Shown piece by piece: positions 61,775-64,000 of a stretch of DNA of 64,000 nucleotides. A program made the position numbers and the translations under genes. Source of the stretch: Bradyrhizobium sp. ORS 278 (lineage in GTDB: Bacteria; Pseudomonadota; Alphaproteobacteria; Rhizobiales; Xanthobacteraceae); NCBI RefSeq assembly GCF_000026145.1, contig NC_009445.1:6819001-6883000 (forward strand), read 5' to 3'. Positions within the stretch are counted from its first letter, which is position 1. Every line of letters begins with the position of its first letter. The notes beneath the pieces are model-generated. The model was not told where the DNA came from. It was given only the letters and a program-made list of their open reading frames with translations, and made no database searches.

Positions 61775-63814
61775 GTGCGCATCGTGATCAAGCTCAATCG
61801 CATTGGAAACAAGCTCGGCGCCGTCGGGCTGTTCGGCGTTCTGCTGTCGACAGGCATGGTCGCCAACCAGATGAGTTCGGAGACGACCATCACCGCGGCG
61901 AACAATCGCGCCTGGGTGCAGCAGGCGGTCGCCGATCGCACCCTGCGCGCCAACATCGCGTTGCGCGGCATGGAGCTGTCGCTGCGCGACGTCTGGCAGT
62001 CGAAGACCGCAGCGGACCTCGAGAAGCAGATGGACCGTCTCAACGGCGCCTATGCGAGCATGACAGGCGAGCTCGATGCGGCGGTGGCCAACGTCGTGCG
62101 GCCGGAGGACAAGGATCGCCTGCAGAAGATCCGCGCCCTCGGGGCCGACTATCATGCCTCCGCCTCGGAGATCGGCAAGGCCCAGCTCAGGATCATCGAC
62201 ATCACGAAGAAGCGGGCCGAACGGTCGGCGGACTGGACCAAGACCTTCGAAGGCTTTCAGCTGTCGCCGGCGCTGATCCGCGCCGCCAATCGCAGCGACA
62301 TCGAGCGGGTGCTGAACGAAGCGGATTCCAACTTCAACTCGGTTCAGGCCGCGACCTGGCGCCTGATCGCCACCGGCGACGAGAGCGAGAAGCAGGTCAT
62401 CGTCAATCGCACCGGCGGCTTGGAAGACACGCTGGACAGCGCCCGCAGCATCATCAGCGACACCACGCTGCTTGCGACGATCGATGGGCTCGCGAAGAAC
62501 GTCAAGTCCTTTTCCGCCGTCACCGCCGAGGCGATCGCGGTGGAGGCCGCCAAGAAGTCGCTGCTCAACACCAAGGCGTTGCCCGCGGCGGGCGAGATCG
62601 TCGGGCTGATGCAGGGCGCGCTCGAGACCGCGGCCCGGGACGCCGAGGCCGCCAAGGCGCTGGCGGCCACCGAGCTGAGCCAGACCAACCGCCTGAGCCT
62701 GGTCGTGGCCGTCATCGTGATGCTGTCGCTGGTCGGCTCGGTGCTGTTCTCGTTCCTCGGCATTGCAAGGCCGCTGACGCGGCTGAACGGGGCGCTCAAG
62801 AAAATGGCGGCCGGCGAGCTGACCATCGAAATCCCCGGCGCCACGCGCGGCGACGAGGTCGGCGAGGTCGCCAAGACGGTGGTGATCATCGGCGAGAACG
62901 CCGAGCGCAGGGCGCGCGACGAGGCCGCGGCGCGGGCGCATGGGGATCAACAGGCCACCGAGCGCCGCAAGGCCGACATGATCGCGCTCGCCGACAGCTT
63001 CGAGGCTGCGGTGGGCGAGATCGTCGAGACGGTGCTGACGGCCGCCAACGAGCTGGAGGCCTCGGCCTCGTCGCTGACGGCGACCGCGGAGCGCTCGCAG
63101 CAACTGACGATCACGGTCGCCGGCGCGTCCGACGAAGCCTCCGCCAACGTGCAGTCGGTGGCGTCCGCGACCGAGGAGCTGTCGACCTCGATCGGCGAGA
63201 TCAGCCGCCGCGTCCAGGAATCGGCGCGCGTCGCGAGCGACGCCGTCGACCAGGCGCGCGCCACCACCGGCCGTGTCGGCGAGCTGTCGAAGGCCGCGGC
63301 GCGCATCGGCGACGTCGTCGAGCTGATCAACACCATCGCCGGACAGACCAACCTGCTGGCGCTCAATGCCACGATCGAGGCGGCGCGCGCCGGCGACGCC
63401 GGCCGCGGCTTCGCTGTCGTGGCGTCGGAGGTCAAGGCGCTGGCCGAGCAGACCGCCAAGGCCACCGGCGAGATCGGCCATCAGATCAACGGCATCCAGA
63501 TGGCGACCAAGGAATCGGTCGGCGCGATCACCGAGATCAGCAGCACCATCGAGCGACTGTCCGAGATCTCCTCCACCATCGCCACCGCCGTCGAGCAGCA
63601 GGGCAGCGCGACGCAGGAGATCGCCCGCAATGTCCAGAAGGCCGCGCACGGCACCCTGCAGGTGTCGTCCAACATCACCGACGTCCAAGGCGGCGCCCGC
63701 TCGACCGGCGCCGCGTCCTCCCAGGTCCTCGCCGCCGCCCGCTCGCTGTCGCACAATTCGAGCCGGCTGAAGTCGGAGGTCGGCAAATTCCTGGGCTCCG
63801 TGCGGGCGGCGTGA
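61775..63814 (+). CDS. Methyl-accepting chemotaxis protein
   Basis: A GTG start at 61775 gives 679 residues (GTG 61784 is also possible). TM1 is near residues 13-32, a helical periplasmic domain of ~270 residues follows, and TM2 is [25 protein letters not shown] domain ([20 protein letters not shown]) and the cytoplasmic coiled coil with the hairpin tip [20 protein letters not shown] come next. It lacks the NWETF-type CheR tether at the C-terminus. The periplasmic part is a helical bundle type with no recognisable ligand residue. No che genes are adjacent. Confidence 0.93.
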   Translation: MRIVIKLNRIGNKLGAVGLFGVLLSTGMVANQMSSETTITAANNRAWVQQAVADRTLRANIALRGMELSLRDVWQSKTAADLEKQMDRLNGAYASMTGELDAAVANVVRPEDKDRLQKIRALGADYHASASEIGKAQLRIIDITKKRAERSADWTKTFEGFQLSPALIRAANRSDIERVLNEADSNFNSVQAATWRLIATGDESEKQVIVNRTGGLEDTLDSARSIISDTTLLATIDGLAKNVKSFSAVTAEAIAVEAAKKSLLNTKALPAAGEIVGLMQGALETAARDAEAAKALAATELSQTNRLSLVVAVIVMLSLVGSVLFSFLGIARPLTRLNGALKKMAAGELTIEIPGATRGDEVGEVAKTVVIIGENAERRARDEAAARAHGDQQATERRKADMIALADSFEAAVGEIVETVLTAANELEASASSLTATAERSQQLTITVAGASDEASANVQSVASATEELSTSIGEISRRVQESARVASDAVDQARATTGRVGELSKAAARIGDVVELINTIAGQTNLLALNATIEAARAGDAGRGFAVVASEVKALAEQTAKATGEIGHQINGIQMATKESVGAITEISSTIERLSEISSTIATAVEQQGSATQEIARNVQKAAHGTLQVSSNITDVQGGARSTGAASSQVLAAARSLSHNSSRLKSEVGKFLGSVRAA

Positions 63815-63890
63815 GCCGCGGATTGCGGGCGAACGCAGCGGCGCCTCCGCAGCATTGCTCGGAAGTGAACGCGCTGCGATGGCCCCGGGC

Positions 63891-64000
63891 TCAGGCGGTC
63901 TCGTCGCGCAACTCTGCCAGAACCTGCGGCTCGACCATCAGCCCTTGCCGCTCATAGCGGCCGCGCGTCCGGCTGAAGCGCACGACCACGGCATGGCGCG
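63891..64000 (-). CDS. C-terminal fragment of an unidentified protein (cut by window edge)
   Basis: The last ~36 codons of a minus-strand gene end at the TGA at 63891. They read RHAVVVRFSRTRGRYERQGL, then MVEPQVLAELRDETA. The charged, Arg-rich sequence looks like real protein and the frame is open to the window edge. The start and most of the gene lie beyond 64000. I do not assign a family. Confidence 0.5.
   Translation of the reverse strand, partial: RHAVVVRFSRTRGRYERQGLMVEPQVLAELRDETA

Noticed and set aside
61700..63754. 684-codon open frame opposite the chemotaxis receptor gene
   Set aside because: Antisense of a coiled-coil gene; no domain.

Overview
This window reads as a chromosomal segment of a high-GC alphaproteobacterium, most likely Bradyrhizobium or a close Nitrobacteraceae relative. 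The evidence is the ispH-thrB-rnhA block next to a DUF1013/TrcR regulator gene, a NdvA-type glucan exporter, a GGAAC-N17-CGTT (EcfG) promoter, a TTAA-N7-TTAAC (CtrA) box, and many small palindromic intergenic repeats of the sort common in this family. I found no rRNA, tRNA, CRISPR array, transposase or integrase.

Layout. 1-93 is the start of a MinC-like division gene behind a consensus CtrA box. 0.6-6.4 kb holds a one-TM protein and three tandem paralogous periplasmic binding proteins that share an unfamiliar N-terminal domain, closed by a strong terminator. 6.6-10 kb is mixed housekeeping: nitronate monooxygenase-like, Cys-rich secreted protein, YqaA/DedA protein, HisE-like hydrolase and a stress-promoter-driven secreted protein. 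10.2-17.3 kb runs forward: NMT1-type binding protein, ndvA, a D,D-carboxypeptidase with a basic tail, fadD and a 1-Cys peroxiredoxin. 17.6-21.2 kb holds rnhA-thrB-ispH and trcR. 21.4-25.9 kb holds an OmpW-like protein, a small lipoprotein, prpE and a TPR/LprI-like protein. 25.9-30.3 kb is a TAXI-type TRAP transporter operon with a DUF1850 gene and an SDR gene. 30.5-37.7 kb holds secreted proteins, Nudix, thioesterase, aldo/keto reductase, a TPR protein and a 3-hydroxyisobutyrate dehydrogenase-like enzyme.

37.8-41.8 kb is a small catabolic module: an M24-fold hydrolase, a divergent LacI regulator with a perfect palindromic operator between them, and a D-aminoacylase-like amidohydrolase. 42-45.8 kb holds a Zn-alcohol dehydrogenase and glgC-glgA. 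45.9-55.4 kb is a polyol utilisation operon: SorC regulator, ABC binding protein, two permeases, ATPase, SDR dehydrogenase, D-ribulokinase-type FGGY kinase and PfkB kinase. In the sequence given, its second permease is broken by a single-base frameshift.

55.5-64 kb holds small membrane and Fe-S-like proteins, an orphan FlgC-like rod protein, a membrane methyltransferase-like protein, ubiG, two neighbouring peptidoglycan-hydrolase-like proteins with nearly identical SH3 domains and no signal peptide, a methyl-accepting chemotaxis protein and a truncated gene at the right edge.

The best candidates for undescribed biology are the three binding proteins with the shared two-cysteine N-terminal domain and the leaderless peptidoglycan-hydrolase pair. 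The best regulatory finds are the CtrA, EcfG, LacI and SorC sites. All functional calls come from motif recognition by eye; no database search was run.
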